From Acidobacteriota bacterium (GTDB taxonomy: Bacteria; Acidobacteriota; Polarisedimenticolia; Gp22-AA2), in the NCBI GenBank assembly GCA_027297005.1, contig JAPUIN010000099.1, positions 1-6,079 on the forward strand: DNA of 6,079 nt, written 5' to 3'. The notes under the pieces were generated by a model, which was not told the origin of the DNA, ran no database searches, and saw nothing but the letters and a program-made list of their open reading frames with translations. The translations under genes and the position numbers were made by a program. Below are positions 6,049 through 6,079 of the stretch, in pieces (the first letter of the stretch is position 1; the number at the start of each line of letters is the position of its first letter).

Positions 6049-6079
6049 CAGTGCGCCTTCCCACCCAGCTTCTTCGGGG
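6048..6079 (-). CDS. C-terminal tail of an unidentified upstream gene
   Basis: A minus-strand frame enters from the right edge and ends PKKLGGKAH-stop, its TGA sharing one base with the ATG of the TPR gene (TGATG). This is a common operon junction and suggests a real gene upstream. Only about ten residues are visible, so neither identity nor coding status can be proved. Confidence 0.4.
   Translation of the reverse strand, partial: PKKLGGKAH

Noticed and set aside
1..6079. CRISPR array, tRNA, rRNA, insertion sequence or prophage signs
   Set aside because: I saw no regularly spaced repeats, tRNA-like cloverleaf, transposase or integrase, and base composition looks even across the window.

Overview
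The window is GC-rich, gene-dense bacterial DNA. Signal peptides, a TolC-type outer-membrane channel and an RND adaptor show a Gram-negative, two-membrane cell. The mix of an Stp1-like PP2C phosphatase next to a TPR gene, a proC and an unusual haem-oxygenase-fold protein suggests a lineage such as Acidobacteriota or a deltaproteobacteria-like group. That placement is an impression only, since no rRNA or marker gene is present.

Layout. (1) Positions 1-2381, minus strand, is an efflux locus read right to left: a small secreted cysteine-rich protein (2381-1989), a 306-bp gap without a gene, a TolC-family outer-membrane factor (1682-261) and, overlapping it by an ATGA, the N-terminus of an RND periplasmic adaptor cut by the window edge. 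The inner-membrane pump would be expected beyond position 1. (2) Positions 2382-2578 form a divergent promoter region. It has a good sigma70-type promoter for the cysteine-rich gene, which appears to make a leaderless transcript. It also has a -10-like box for proC and several copies of a TGAGG motif, some in inverted pairs. (3) Positions 2579-4318, plus strand, carry proC (pyrroline-5-carboxylate reductase), a strong stem-loop, and a haem-oxygenase-like diiron-fold protein (TenA/PqqC/CADD superfamily) of unknown reaction. (4) Positions 4278-6079, minus strand, carry the tail of an unknown gene, a TPR protein and a PP2C Ser/Thr phosphatase, tightly packed. The phosphatase converges on the diiron-fold gene and the two coding ends overlap by 41 bp.

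How the genes work together. The efflux genes form one export unit spanning both membranes. The cysteine-rich protein beside them hints at heavy metals as substrate, but this is inference. proC is housekeeping proline synthesis. The PP2C/TPR pair looks like part of a phospho-signalling operon. The two most interesting items are the CC-x6-C-x8-CC secreted protein with its leaderless promoter, and the haem-oxygenase-like protein, which keeps a plausible six-ligand metal set but has Glu where Asp is usual and lacks the tyrosine that CADD-type enzymes consume.
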